From assembly GCA_017591395.1 (NCBI GenBank), contig WEDG01002508.1, positions 62,001 through 126,000 of the forward strand: a DNA stretch of 64,000 nucleotides. Reading direction: 5' to 3'. Below are positions 37,601-48,412 of the stretch, in pieces. Made by a program: the position numbers and the translations under genes. The notes beneath the pieces are model-generated. The model did no database searches. It saw only the letters and a program-made list of their open reading frames with translations, and had not been told where the DNA came from. How positions within the stretch are numbered: the stretch's first letter is position 1; each line of letters begins with the position of its first letter. Origin of the DNA: Schistocephalus solidus (lineage: Eukaryota > Platyhelminthes > Cestoda > Diphyllobothriidea > Diphyllobothriidae).

Positions 37601-39731
37601 ACGATTTTCAGCGTCTCGAATAAATTGCCCATGAGTGTGGATCAGGTTACTTGTTTTTTAGTTGTTTGCAAAACTTTCATAATAAGATGTTCATTAAAAC
37701 ATTTACCGAAGTAGTGAGCTATTGGATACTACGTTTGATTCAGATAGCCACTGGTTTCATTGTTGTAGCCTAACCCAAACATGAAACCTCATAGCTGAGC
37801 AAAATCAACGTCTAGAACAAAACGAAATAGATATGCCTTAAACCAACTGAACAAAGATATCGAATAAGCTACCTCTTGAAATTTCGCTATAATTACGTAT
37901 TTTGCTGGCGGATGTTGGCATGCTTTAACTTTTATAAAGTAAAATAGGGACGTTAGAGTGTTTTTTTCATTTTCCGGAAAATAACTGATAATTATTCTGC
38001 TCGAAAATGAAATAGCTCACCTTTCGTTTTATATCGGATCCTGTGCTATATTTGGGTTCCGTTGAAGGATTTTAAATGTATAGCAGGTAAGTCGTATAAA
38101 TATGAAGACTTTACGCAATTTTTTGATCTTTTGCCCATTAAGTTTATAAGTTAGGCATAAGCGCAATCTAGATCATACAAAACGTATCACACTACGTGCT
38201 TCAAAGTTTCCGTAGTTTTTAGTGGAGAGCTATCCATCCTAACATGTACGAGAAACTCGAGCAATCTGTAAAAATGCTGGGACATTTAGACAAACGATTG
38301 CCAGCAGATATTTTTACATAGATATGAAAAATGGAGTTTTTAAAATCGATACAACGTCTTGGTTTCTTAAAATATCCTACTTGCTTGCACCTGATTTCGG
38401 TTCAAAAAAACTAATATTCAACTGCAGAAAATTCCATTTGGTAGAACACATGACTAAAGAATAATCACTTTGCAAAGAAAAACATGCACGGATATGTAAA
38501 CTTAGGCTAGGATAGCTAATAGCATTGGACACCATCGGAATACAAGGCGTTCGTAGAATTCTACCAAAATTTATAAATATTTAGACTTTATACTATTATT
38601 AATGAACATATTGTGCATGAACATAATAAATTTTCTAGAAAAGTCGTGATAAATAGTCAAAATCTGTGACATTTTAGTTACTGACAATGGAGCGGCTCCA
38701 TTTCCATCATCATGTTTAATGAGATAGGTCGCATACCATACAGTCGACCAGCAGTATTAGTGAGGGTTAAATGTTGCAATTAACCGCGTATAGAGCAAAT
38801 CGGCCTATAATTAAAAAAATTCTAAAAACGCTTTAACAGCCTATTATAACATTGAAACACCAAATGTCATAAATTATCATCCTGAGACTTTAATATTAAC
38901 TCAACTTCAGCTTATATAATTAACCCTTAAACGTATGCTTACACCTACGCGAGTACAACTATGCAACTGTGACTCTTACGAAGGGGAAAACTACTGAAGT
39001 TTTCAGAAAATTCAGGCGCGCACATTTCATGTTAAAATTTGAATATTTATAAATCTATATTTAATGAAAGAATAATTGAAAACCAAAATAATTTCAAATA
39101 ATTCGTAAATATTTCAGATGTTCCTGCGAAAACGTCCGCAATTACACAACCGCCAATAGACGAGGGTCAACTGCATTGAGTAATTAGTTAATTTTTTATA
39201 GGATGAAACTATTTTTCCTACTTTAGATATTGCTTTTGCGTAGAGCATGCCATATCATATAATACGAGGGCAATTCTATGGAGCGAAATTTCGTGTTTCT
39301 TCTTTGTCCAGACACAGGTTGAAAGGGCAGAGAGCTATCAACCGCACTGGGTAAAGTCCATGTCAAAGATAAAAGTTTAAATAGCTCACAGCTTTTATAA
39401 TTTACAATCAAAGAGCACACTAGCAAAAATAGGCTTGGAAAAATTTGCGAATACCTAATTTTCACGGAGAAGTGTAAGAAACACAATGAGCTTAGCACGT
39501 ATGTTTACTTCAAGAGCAAACAATAGGCTGTTTGGCTTTTCAAAGAAGACTCCTTTTTGTATAAACTAAACATGGAAAACCTTTGACTCACCGTACCAAC
39601 AACCACTTCCATTAAATAGAAGTTAATATATATACCTGGCAAAATATTTTCGCTAACACATTCTTAAGTTACTTGACATCAAATAAATTGCTACACTTTA
39701 TTCTCCTCTGAAATTAATTGCTGTCTTGCAG
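37601..39731. other. AT-rich non-coding DNA with old repeat copy
   Basis: The segment 37670-37790 is the second copy of the repeat noted at 32290-32460. Nothing else is recognised. Confidence 0.45.
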
Positions 39732-39948
39732 TAAATTATTAGCAACGAAACTTTATGGGTCCAGGTTGCGACAGCTGGCACATCACAATCAGCTAAATTG
39801 TATAGATAGATGGGGAAGAGCTACATTCCTTGTCCACATTCGCATTGAATACCTGACTGTAGCAATGCCAAACTCCTATGCAGTCCACGGGAACGTGACT
39901 TGCAACCTGATATTCAGAATAAATGCGGTGATTGTGCCTTCCAAATAG
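39732..39948 (+). CDS. Weak terminal-exon candidate
   Basis: A good acceptor (ATTGCTGTCTTGCAG, ending 39731) precedes 217 bases open to a TAG at 39948. The peptide includes LYGSRLRQLAHHNQLNCIDR and ends FRINAVIVPSK. It is unrecognised and has no matching upstream exon. Confidence 0.2.
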
Positions 39949-40330
39949 TAGTGAGCATTCAGCATTTTCTACAAAATGTTCTTAACCCATCAACTGCATT
40001 TAAAGGGATGGTTAAGGAGGATCGTCTTTTTCGCGGAAAAATGGCACTTAGGTAGAACGTTTTTAAATTTTCGTCAGTGTCTACTTTGTGAGCGATCCCA
40101 ACTCCTTGTGATTTTACTGCCGTCTCCTGGTATGGTTTCTGGTATGTAACACCCCACCGAGAGCCGCAGTAGTTGCCTATTGGACATAATTATTTGCTTT
40201 AAATGTATAAGCGATCTGTTATATGGACAATACAACGAAAAGGAAAATAAAATTACTGCAAAAGAACAGGTTGTTTCGAACTTTTCAAAAACGGAATAAA
40301 CCCGTCCTTCTGCTTTATTACATAATACAG

Positions 40331-40581
40331 TGTATCCAACACTGAATATTAGTTGTAAACAAGACGTTTACTGAAAACGGGAAACAGCACAAGTGAAGAG
40401 TATTAGGAGACGCAGCAGGATGCATGGCAAAGGGGTGTCATAGGCTGAAGGGTGACCAGTCAGAACAAAGGTGGTCTGGCCGTGCGTACATGACCTTGAA
40501 AGTTGCCTTGTCGTGCGCGGCGGCGTCATGTCCAGACCATGCGGGTCACATACACTGCATCACTCCACACTACAGTGGACA
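40331..40581 (-). repeat. 3' LTR of the gypsy relic
   Basis: 251 bases bounded by TG...CA (TGTATCCAAC to GTGGACA). It aligns along its length with 44642-44887, sharing for example GCGTACATGACCT and AAAGTTGCCTTGTC. Confidence 0.85.
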
Positions 40582-40683
40582 ACCCCGGGCAGAGAGGAGG
40601 GAATGATACAGAAATGGAACGAGGGTTAGTTAATAAATGTTCTAATAGGTTTCGTCCTGAAAACATTGGACGACTTTGCGGAT

Positions 40684-41727
40684 TCAGGTCGATCTACTCA
40701 GGGTGGTATTTTCGAGCTCTGCGCCGTTTTGCGGAGTCACTGGTTCATCTGCCCCTACGTTACTGCTGGACGGGGCAAAAGAATAATGAAAAATAGACAA
40801 CTCGACTGGCGGCGTTGTAGTAAGTGTAGGTCGTAGATATCCCGTTGTGGGCATTTCGATCTTCCCGAATTCTTCCCTTTCTTTGTTCGTTCGGCTGCGG
40901 ACTTGGTCCAGATGTCGACGCACAACTCTCCCATCAAACGCCAAGTCAACGATCGTTCCTTCATTTCTTCAAACTGCCGCTGGATACCAGTTCACTTCGT
41001 GTTCCAGTCTCGTGTATACAATTTCGTTAGGCAAGAAGATTCGAGGTTGCGTGTGCGAATCATATCGCGCTTTCATCTTCGTCTGTTGCTCCGTGATTTT
41101 AGCATGCATTGAAGGATAAAGCAGATCGAGCCGTGTGCACAACTGCCGCTTGAACATCAATTCTGCAGGCGAAGAACCAGTTGATCCACTTGACTTAATG
41201 CGATAGTTGAACAAAAAGCGTGACAGCTTCGTGCTGATGTCCCTTTGCGTCTGTATGGCTGCCCCGTTTTTGTCTTCTGAACTGCGTGCTTTGCGAGGCC
41301 GTTTGAAACCACATGGTTCGGCGCAAGGGTAAAATGCTTAATTCCATTGCTGTCTATAAATTCTTAAATTCTGTACTAGTAAAGACTAGGCCATTGTCTG
41401 AAACGACCATTTCATGAATACCGAAGTAGAAAAAACGGATCACAGCTGGTTGATTGTGTTCACTTAAGAACAAGTGCTTTTGGTTGGAATAGCTTCAATG
41501 CATTTAGTGTGAGCGTCAACCACCAATAAGACCATACGGCCTTCGAATGGCCCAAAATAGTCGATGTGAACCCTCTTCCAGGGCGAGTCGGGCGAGGCCC
41601 AAGGCTTCAGAGACACCTTCGGTAAGGTCTTCTGCGTTGGTTGACACACGTGGCACGCTTTTAACATGTTTTTGATGCCTTCATCAATTTCGGGCCACGA
41701 ACCATAACTTCGGGCGAGAGCTTTCAT
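40684..41727 (-). pseudogene. gypsy integrase remnant
   Basis: The minus strand 41727-41464 encodes the end of the HHCC finger (CHVCQPTQ) and core strand VHIDYFGPFEGRMVLLVVDA with the first catalytic Asp. A broken stretch near 41440-41280 holds VSDNG with the second Asp. From 41214 to 40969 it reads GSSPAELMFKRQLCTRLDLL and RIFLPNEIVYTRLEHEVNWY, the C-terminal integrase domain. It ends with RRHLDQVRSRTNKE at about 40930. Several frame breaks separate these parts. Confidence 0.8.
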
Positions 41728-42099
41728 CCTCTCCTTACCGGGATGAACATTATGTAGGTATTTGAGAATGGCTTGTCGGCCCTATGGTGGTCCCACTACA
41801 CGAATGCCCCATAGTACGTATCAATCTTGTAGACTCAATTCGTACTGGCAGCTATAGAATGGCCAACGTTCAAGGGAGGCAGAAGATGACCAGCTTGATT
41901 GCAAGGATCTTTTTACCCGACTTCAGAGTGCATCTCTGGATGTCCACTGTCTAATTCGTTGGTAGGTTACGGGTGCGTTAGCTATCTCCGGTAAAATATT
42001 CACGGTCTCAAAAGCAGGTGCTCCATTAACGCCATCGTCAACAGTGGGAAGCCTACTCAAGGTGTCAGCCACTACATTTTGCACTACCCGTAACATATT

Positions 42100-42480
42100 T
42101 CATTGCATATGTGTAAGCGGAAAGAGTAAGTGCCCATCGTTGCAGTCTCGGCGAGGAAATTTTTTGTATCCCTCATTTTTCACCAAACAAACCTAAGAGA
42201 GTTTTGTGGTCAGTGTGAATTTCGAAGTGTCAGCCAAAAAGATACAACTGGAAGCGTTGTAGGCCAAACCTTATTGCTAAGGCCTCTTTATCTAGCTGGC
42301 GAATAGTTGGTTTCACCTGGGACATGGTTGTTGATGCAAAGGTAATCGGCATCTCAGCCCCAGAAGGCATTCGGTGCATGAGAACCGAACCCACGCCGTA
42401 TGGGGATGCATTGCATTTGAGTATGATAAGCTTCTTGGGGTGGTAATGAATCAGGAGAGAAGAGGGGGTAAGGGCAGCAT
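42100..42480 (-). pseudogene. gypsy RNase H remnant
   Basis: The minus strand reads KCNASPYGVGSVLMHRMPSG (the usual C-D-A-S now C-N-A-S), then TIRQLDKEALAIRFGLQRFQ, a stop after LYLFG, and HFEIHTDHKTLLGLFGEK. The order and spacing match gypsy RNase H. The stop and the Asp-to-Asn change inactivate it. Confidence 0.75.
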
Positions 42481-42629
42481 TTGATCATTCAAAAGCATTT
42501 TGTTTGACTTCTGGCCAGTTTCAGCAACGATTCTTTTAGAGAAATCAATTAAGGGGCTTCAGCATTGTAGCTGATTGATTCATAAATCGACTAAACTGGG
42601 TAACCAACTGAAAGAATGAACGCTACTGA

Positions 42630-43230
42630 CTAATATTTTTGGGGGCGAGTAGCCATCTTTAAGGCTTTAAGCTTATGTTCGAGGGGTTGGAGACCAGTTT
42701 TATCTACCTTAAATCCAAGGTACTCCACCGAGTCTGCAACGAAAGTGCAGTTATCTTTTCTGAGTTTGAAACATGCGTCTTCTAAACGTGCTAGCACAAG
42801 GTTTAGAGTATCTAGATGACTATGTTCAGACGGGCCCGTTACTAATATATCCTCAAGATATGCGCAAACATGAGATACGTCCTTCACGAGGCTATCAATC
42901 AAGCATTTAAATAAACCTGGAGCAGAACTTAATCTAAATGGGAGTCGTTTGTATCGAAATAAACCTCGGTACGTATTGATGGATGTGGCGTCTCGGGATT
43001 CGATATCTAGGATGACTTGGATGCAAGCATGCTTCAGGTTCAAAGTTGTGAAATTTTTGGCCACCCGACAGAGATATCTACAGTACCTCTATGCATGGGA
43101 GAGGGTAAGGATTTAGTAACGTTGCTGAGTTGATCTTCAGCTTGTAGTAGCCACAGATACGTACGGTACCATCAGATTTAAGGACAGAGACTATTGGGGC
43201 CGCCCTTTCAGAATACTGCATGGGCTCGAT
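42630..43230 (-). pseudogene. gypsy reverse transcriptase remnant
   Basis: The minus strand 43064-42630 carries the palm region: TLNLKHACIQV (the catalytic D of DLKHAYLQ replaced by N), FRYKRLPFRLSSAPGLFKCL, and YLEDILVTG (the first D of YLDD replaced by E), then LEDACFKLRKDNCTF and YLGFKVDKTGLQP. Fingers sequence continues beyond a break to about 43250. Two of the three catalytic aspartates are altered. Confidence 0.85.
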
Positions 43231-43426
43231 GATGTCCGCCTTCTTTAAGCGATCCAATTACTTTTCGACCTTCGGTGACACTGCATAGGGTACTGACTGA
43301 GATTTGAAAAACGCAGGTCGAAATTCTGATTTAAATTGGAATTTAAAAGGTGGGCCACGGTAGTGTGTAGTAGAATCATCGTGAAACAATTCTCTATGAT
43401 TTATCAACAGGGAATCTAGTGCTGGG

Positions 43427-43876
43427 TTACCACCAATCCGATGGACATAGGAGAGTACAAAAAGGTACACATTTAATCCAGTTCCATCCGATGAGATTTG
43501 GTTGCTGGCTTCCTTTGACCACATGAACAAGCAAATAATGAAGTTCTCGATCATGCTCAGCTTTGCCTTTAAAAATCCCTCGAACTTCTACGTTTTGCCC
43601 AATGTAACTACGGAATGTAGAACGAGCCGGAAGGAGATGGTGCACTTTCAGAAGAGAGGCCTCATTGAGGAGAGTAACAGCTGCGTCAGTGTCGATTTCA
43701 AACTTCACGTTATAACGATCCACGGGAATTTTAATAGTGTAGGGCGATTGTAGTGGCGTGTTCGGTGAAAACACTCGGAGTATCTCCTCGCCATCCCCCA
43801 GATAGATTCGGGTAGGTGGCATGCATGTTAGTGCTCGTCCGTCTTTTGGAGAAGCACACTCGTTAGGTGTGACCAA
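43427..43876 (-). pseudogene. gypsy aspartic protease remnant
   Basis: The minus-strand frame contains IKIPVDRYNVKFEIDTDAAV, in which the protease active site D-T-G-A has become D-T-D-A (a GGC/T to GAC change). The downstream LVHVVKGSQQPNLIGWNWI matches the C-terminal protease stretch that ends in the LIGRNWI motif. The residue change should abolish activity. Confidence 0.75.
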
Positions 43877-43889
43877 TTTTCTTGAAAAA

Positions 43890-44470
43890 CCGGCAAACTG
43901 TCTTCTGGTGTTTACAGTCTGACCATTGGACGTGGTTCTGACCGCAACGATAACATGACGGTAGTTGTGTTGAAGGAACAGATGACTGCTGCTTAGATGA
44001 AGTCCCGGCAGTATTCACCAGAGAGACAGTCGAATTCGGTTTCGAAGGACGATATCATTTCAGCGTTTGACTGATTCAACTGCTGAAGGTTTTGTCGTAC
44101 GCGCTCTTGATGACTGGCGATATCACAGGACTTCTCCAGGAAAAATCTCTCTTTTCTGATAACAGATATTCCCGCGATTTTTCATCGCGCAAACCAACGA
44201 TAAACTGCCGAATGAGCATTACATGCTCGAATTTGCCTGCTTTGGTCTCTTTATATCTGCAGTCCTGGATGGCGAATGTCAGATTCGTAATAAAATCATC
44301 AAGGTGCTGATTGGATTCCTGACGCATCTGACAAAACCGATAGCAGCTCAGAAAGATGTCTTTTCTGCCCCACGCTGCCTCGAGTTTTGTGAATGCTGTA
44401 TGAAAATTGGTAACCTCTTGAAACTTAGGGGCGTCGAAGTAACGTTGTGCCAAATCTCCTAGATGGGTTC
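43890..44470 (-). pseudogene. gypsy gag remnant with zinc knuckle
   Basis: Minus-strand gag-like capsid sequence at 44453-44076 reads FHTAFTKLEAAWGRKDIFLS, then RFCQMRQESNQHLDDFITNL and LIRQFIVGLRDEKSREYLLS, the usual retrotransposon gag helices. After a frame break, a Cys-rich segment CYRCGQNHVQWSDC near 43920-43965 is a zinc knuckle of C-x2-C-x3-H-x5-C spacing, as in K02A2.6-like elements. A second Cys/His segment is interrupted by a stop. In life gag forms the particle that packages element RNA; this copy cannot. Confidence 0.75.
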
Positions 44471-44623
44471 GTAGGATTTTAAATTTAGAGTTAACGCCTA
44501 GTATACACGTGGGTGAAACATCGGAATCAGCTCAACATAAGCCTCAACTGTCTTTCTCCTTTTTAACCATGAGTCATTTGGGGGTTTCGGAGCGTTTTTC
44601 GGCCAGAAATGTAACGGTGTAAA

Positions 44624-44641
44624 GCTTCGTCGCCAATGTTA
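44624..44641 (-). promoter_or_regulatory. Primer-binding-site-like sequence
   Basis: The minus strand reads AACATTGGCGACGAAGC directly after the 5' LTR. TGGCGACGA-type primer sites are usual in this retrotransposon group. Confidence 0.5.
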
Positions 44642-44887
44642 TGTATCTAACACAGAAGGCTGGTTGAAAAGAAGACGTGTACTGAGGACGGGAAACAACA
44701 TAATTGAGGAGTCGAAGGGGATACAGCAGGGTAAATGGCAAAGCGGGAAGGTCATAGGCTGACAGGTGACCAATCAGAACAAAAGACGTTCTGGCCGTGC
44801 GTACATGACCTGGAAAGTTGCCTTGTCACGCGCGGGGGTGTCATGTCTAGACCACGCAGGTCACGTACACGGCATATAATATGGACA
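44642..44887 (-). repeat. 5' LTR of the gypsy relic
   Basis: 246 bases bounded by TG...CA (TGTATCTAAC to ATGGACA), homologous to 40331-40581. Confidence 0.85.
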
Positions 44888-45000
44888 ATTTTCTGTGAAT
44901 TAAGTATAAATATGGATGTTTTTACATTTCGACGTTGATATTTGCTAATCATTATGTGCATATGCATTGAATTATTGGCATCCCAAGAATACGCTACATT
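44888..45000. other. Spacer between gypsy relic and PLE remnant
   Basis: AT-rich, with no feature recognised. Confidence 0.5.
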
Positions 45001-45827
45001 TTGTCGGGAAAAAAATAACCTTTATTATGTAAATGTTTGACTCTGGTACCAAAATTCTTTCGAAAAATGCGAGGTGTACACAAAACAGGTAACTATAAAC
45101 AATGCGTTATAAAAGATTGCGTGATCGGTTTAAAGTGTAAGCGATTAGGCGTCCGCTGAATTCACTTGTAAGTTCGATAGTAACTAATTTTCGCTTACAC
45201 TTGAATTAGATGTTTTTAATTGCCATCTAAATCGATATCCCTATTAATGCAGGCCTAGATTGAGTGTATTGGCTTCAGGAGGTCGTAGCCGTTCCTTGCT
45301 GTGCAGACGCAAACAATGTGGAATTGCTCCCGTGCAAATATGTGTCCTGTGTCCAGTGCGTGCATGACAACCTGGGAAAACAGGTTCTTGTCTCTTCAAC
45401 CCTAACTGTTGTTCATTTATGCGCGTGGATAGAGATGTCCCGGTTCGGCCACAATAGACTGCATCACAAATGGCAAAGGTATCTTATGGACGATTTATCT
45501 TCTGTTTAAAAAGCTAACGCTGCACTTATGGTGTACTAGCTCGGTGTGCAAAGGTGTTGTAAACTTCTGCGTTATCCGTAATTGGTGTTTTTGGGCTACC
45601 TTTTTACGAGGGAACGGTTCGCCAGTTCGTTAGTTTTAGCCTCTGTGTGGCCATAGCTCTGGATTGAATTGCTGCCACCCGATGAATTGACGAACAAAGT
45701 AAAGAGGATATCCGGTTAGGAAAAATAGTTTGAAAGGGTATTTCCTTTCTGTTCTATATGTTTATTTATTGGAACAATGAGTTTTCGCTCGAATTAGTAA
45801 GTTATTGACCGAGCTGCGGTTGTGAGA
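45001..45827 (-). mobile_element. Degraded Penelope-like element, long copy
   Basis: The minus strand from 45827 carries a decayed PLE of the same subfamily as the 1-6 kb copies. The RT C-terminal part SSVNNLLIRAKTHCSN is at about 45820-45770, equivalent to the end of the fragment at 1-80. A broken endonuclease follows, with the CDAVYCG-type region around 45470-45430 and a TGH-type segment around 45350. The 3' UTR reaches GTCAAACATTTACATAATAA near 45010-45040. Many stops and shifts show it is older than the 4.5-6.1 kb pair. Confidence 0.7.
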
Positions 45828-45836
45828 CCAACAGAA

Positions 45837-45900
45837 GTACCAGAGTCAAAAATTTACATCATAATGTTATTTTGTTTCCGAAGGACTTCTGCTTATTCTA
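45837..45900 (+). mobile_element. Penelope-like element, short 3'-end fragment
   Basis: GTACCAGAGTCAAAAATTTA and the following ATAATG...TTTGTTTCC match the 3' UTR end of the PLE copies (compare 6085-6130), in plus orientation. It lies 10 bases from the 5'-truncated end of the minus-strand copy 45827-45001, so the two again face away from each other. Confidence 0.6.
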
Positions 45901-45902
45901 AT

Positions 45903-46675
45903 GGTCACACCAACCCGTCGTCAGACAAAATGAACAGAGGAGAAAGTGAAATGGTCAGACGACCAGTTTGTGCTGCAGGACAGACAAGGACAGACCACGA
46001 ACTGGGGTGAGAGGGGTGGGCACATCATGACGGTAGGATTCGGGCCGGGTTGGGGGGGCCTGTTAGGGCTCCCTGTGTCGGAGAGGAAGGGGTTTGACGA
46101 TTAAATGCGACTGCAGACGGTGAAATTAATGATCATCCATGCGGGATGGGGGACAGAGGAAATGGCGCCGATGTTGGAGGTGTTAAGAGTTCCAGCTGTG
46201 GTTCGCCGTGTCAGGGGGAAGGGGTGGCGAGACAGTGAGATTCTAGATGATCCAGAAAAGCTCAGCGGCTTTTGTTAGGTTGTGGGCCCAAGTCAGTGAG
46301 CCGGGCACGCAAGCCTTCGTAATGAGAGTCCAGATATACATGGCGGTTGATGCTGTTCGCGCTAGAAAGCCAGGCCTCAAGGAAATTACACGCCTGTTGG
46401 TGTTAGCCATTGCAACCACTTCGGTTCCATCCCAATTGAAGCGATGGTCGAACTAGAGGGCGTGCGCAGACACGAGATACAAAGGGTCGCATCGACGGCT
46501 GGTTAGTTTATGTTCGGTAATACGCATCCCAAGTCGTCGGCCAGTATGAGCACTATAAGTGCAAGAGCAGTTAACACATGGAATGCGGTAGATGACATTA
46601 GTTTGCTGCTCTTTGGGTATGGGGTCTTTTATTCAAGATAGTGTTGCGCGCAAGGACGATGCCGGTTTTGCGCAA
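45903..46675 (-). mobile_element. Penelope-like element of a third subfamily, 3' part
   Basis: The minus strand from about 46675 reads a linker KDPIPKEQQTNVIYRIPC, then the endonuclease YSAHTGRRLGMRITEHKLTS and DPLYLVSAHAL, and after breaks a NSINRHVYLDSHYEG-like end (46400-46300). A GC-rich 3' region runs to a CTGACGACGGG block at about 45922-45912. Stops and frame breaks make it a pseudogene. Confidence 0.7.
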
Positions 46676-46862
46676 TGGAGATGCAAAACCGGTTTAATTG
46701 TCGGGTGATCGCTTCGGAGACGCCTTGCAACACTATCCTGAGAAACAGACCTCAGACCCAAAGAGCAGCAAACTAATATCATCTACCGCATTCCATGTGC
46801 TAACTTCTCTTGCACTTATATTGGTCATATAGATGCATCAGGTTCTCCACACTTGAGATTTG
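46676..46862 (+). mobile_element. Penelope-like element, opposed short copy
   Basis: Plus-strand sequence homologous to the start of the minus-strand neighbour. Both begin with GCAAAACCGG, followed by TTGC(GC)AACACTATC, the KEQQTN linker and IIYRIPCANFSCTYIGHI. It is cut short at about 46862. The pair forms a palindromic head-to-head junction centred near 46676. Confidence 0.65.
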
Positions 46863-46879
46863 CTATAAATGTCTGGTGA

Positions 46880-47050
46880 CAGTTACTAAGCCAAAAATGG
46901 TCATTCGGTCTTCCTTGTCTTTGTCGGGCCCACCTTATCATCATATTCTACAAGTCACTACGCGAATGCCTTCGAAGGGTCTAAGTTGAGTTCTAAGGCA
47001 CCATGGAACAGAAATGTTCCCTATCCAGATTGGTGAACGCCACACTACCA
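46880..47050 (+). mobile_element. SINE fragment
   Basis: The body GGTCTTCCTTGTCTTTGTCG and the tail TCTACAAGTCACTACGCG...GAGTTCTAAGGCACC match the SINE at 6467-6727. The tRNA-like head is missing. Confidence 0.65.
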
Positions 47051-47099
47051 GGAGATAACTACATATAGGTTTCATATTCATCCTCCCAGAAGAAGAGAC

Positions 47100-47585
47100 G
47101 CTCTGATGGACTGGAATACATTTAAGTTGACCGTTGCGGACACACTCCCTTTATTTTCTAGGTTGCGCCACCTGCCTTGAGTTATAGCCATTCTCATCGC
47201 ACGAACATTGGATTGCCTGTGCCTCGTTGCTTGGTTCTGCCCTCTCCGCTACAGACCATCGGTGGGCTCGCGTGACCTGTGTCTCCTTCGCGGCTGTCAG
47301 AGTTGTCGCTGGGTCAGCGTGCTTGTCGGCCTCCCACTCAGACGGTTGTTGCTCCTGCTTAGTACTTTCGCCCCCGCTGGCGCGTCGGTTAAATAGTATG
47401 CCACACCGGTCACCTGAATTCCGCTCGGTGTCTCCTCTTTCCTCAGCGCGTGTCGGCTGTCGGCCCTGTGTGACCTTGATCGTCCGTCCTAGTGACTCTC
47501 TTTGAGCTGAATTGAGCCTTGTACGGAGCGCCCGGTAGGCGGGTGTAGATCTATGGTCAGGTTATGTGTGCCAGGCGAGGATTAA
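47100..47585 (-). mobile_element. Probable Penelope-like element tail remnant
   Basis: A GC-rich stretch whose end (TTGAGC...CCCGGTAGGCGGG...GTGTGCCAGGC, 47500-47575) parallels 30150-30235 within the 29-31 kb PLE. It is read as the post-endonuclease tail on the minus strand. No intact frame remains. Confidence 0.4.
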
Positions 47586-48360
47586 CTTCCCAAACTTAGT
47601 CTGGCAATCTTATGAATAGCTCAACCACTGACCCTCTGTTTCTGCTGTTGTACATGAACATAAACCAGGGACAGATTATCCTTGCTGCTGCTGCTGCTTG
47701 CAAGCTGGTGTTTGTGCAATTTTGTGCCTCGGTGCTTGCCCAATTCCCAATAATACCTTGCATCATAATCTTGGCATGATATGCTGTAGACAACTGCTGA
47801 TTATCCTATCACTGGGAACGGGTATATGGGTGTTCATATAGATAGTGATGTATATTAATCAATTAAATATCCGGATTATGCTCTTTAACCTCGGTTTGAA
47901 TTATACTTAAGCTAATGCTCGCATTTTACATTAAATAAAACAACCAAATATATTCTTTGTAATGATTGGTCATTTAATTTCACTTAGACAAATCTTCTAT
48001 GGGGCACGATCTCAAAGCCTTTCCAGCAGCTTTGAATACGGTGGGGGTATTACAAAAATAATGTCGATTGGCACACTCCGATCCGTCATACATAATTGAA
48101 CAGTGTTCTAAAAATGCAATTCAGCTGCTGGATGAAAATTAAGATTATTGCGAATGGGGCAGTTCAACCAGGCTACTCAGAAATAAAGTAGGTTTAAAAA
48201 ACACTTGGCCAATAGAGTTGCTGGCATGTAAAGTAAGCCAATTTGGTTTAACAGACACTGATCTTAAATGTGCAGCCTTCAAGATACCAAACACCGATAT
48301 AAGCGAAGATGAACATTTCAGGAGGTAACTGAGAAGACGTAGACACAATCGTTGGGAAAA
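47586..48360. other. No gene seen
   Basis: Short frames only. A brief CTG-rich run lies near 47680-47700. Confidence 0.5.
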
Positions 48361-48412
48361 GAATTTTATTTGCCAGGCATTTTGGATTGACAGTCTAGCC
48401 GCTCATCAGAGA
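48361..48412 (-). ncRNA. Hammerhead-like PLE 3' terminus (candidate)
   Basis: The minus strand reads CTCTGATGAGCGGCTAGACT, giving the exact core CTGATGA, then GTC...AAAATGCCTGGCAAATAAA. The layout matches the PLE 3' end blocks, but the GAAAC box is changed to CAAAAT. No coding PLE sequence is evident beside it. Confidence 0.3.

Larger units (their letters stand above)
40331..44887 (-). mobile_element. Ty3/gypsy LTR retrotransposon, complete layout but inactivated
   Basis: An LTR retrotransposon lies on the minus strand. Two similar LTRs bound an internal region of about 4.06 kb with gag, protease, RT, RNase H and integrase in the Ty3/gypsy order. The pol sequence resembles the K02A2.6-like group common in flatworms. 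A PBS-like TTGGCGACGAAG follows the 5' LTR. Coding is broken by many stops and frameshifts, and catalytic residues are altered in protease, RT and RNase H. The LTRs differ visibly (substitutions and a 5-base length difference), so the insertion is old. I found no matching target-site duplication (TACAG before the left LTR, ATTTT after the right). Confidence 0.88.

Noticed and set aside
40424..40606. Small gene inside 40.4-40.6 kb
   Set aside because: It lies entirely within the left LTR of the gypsy relic, and its homologue at 44735 is within the right LTR.
47208..47505. GC-rich plus-strand genes
   Set aside because: They are opposite-strand shadows of a probable PLE tail remnant and have no conserved motif.
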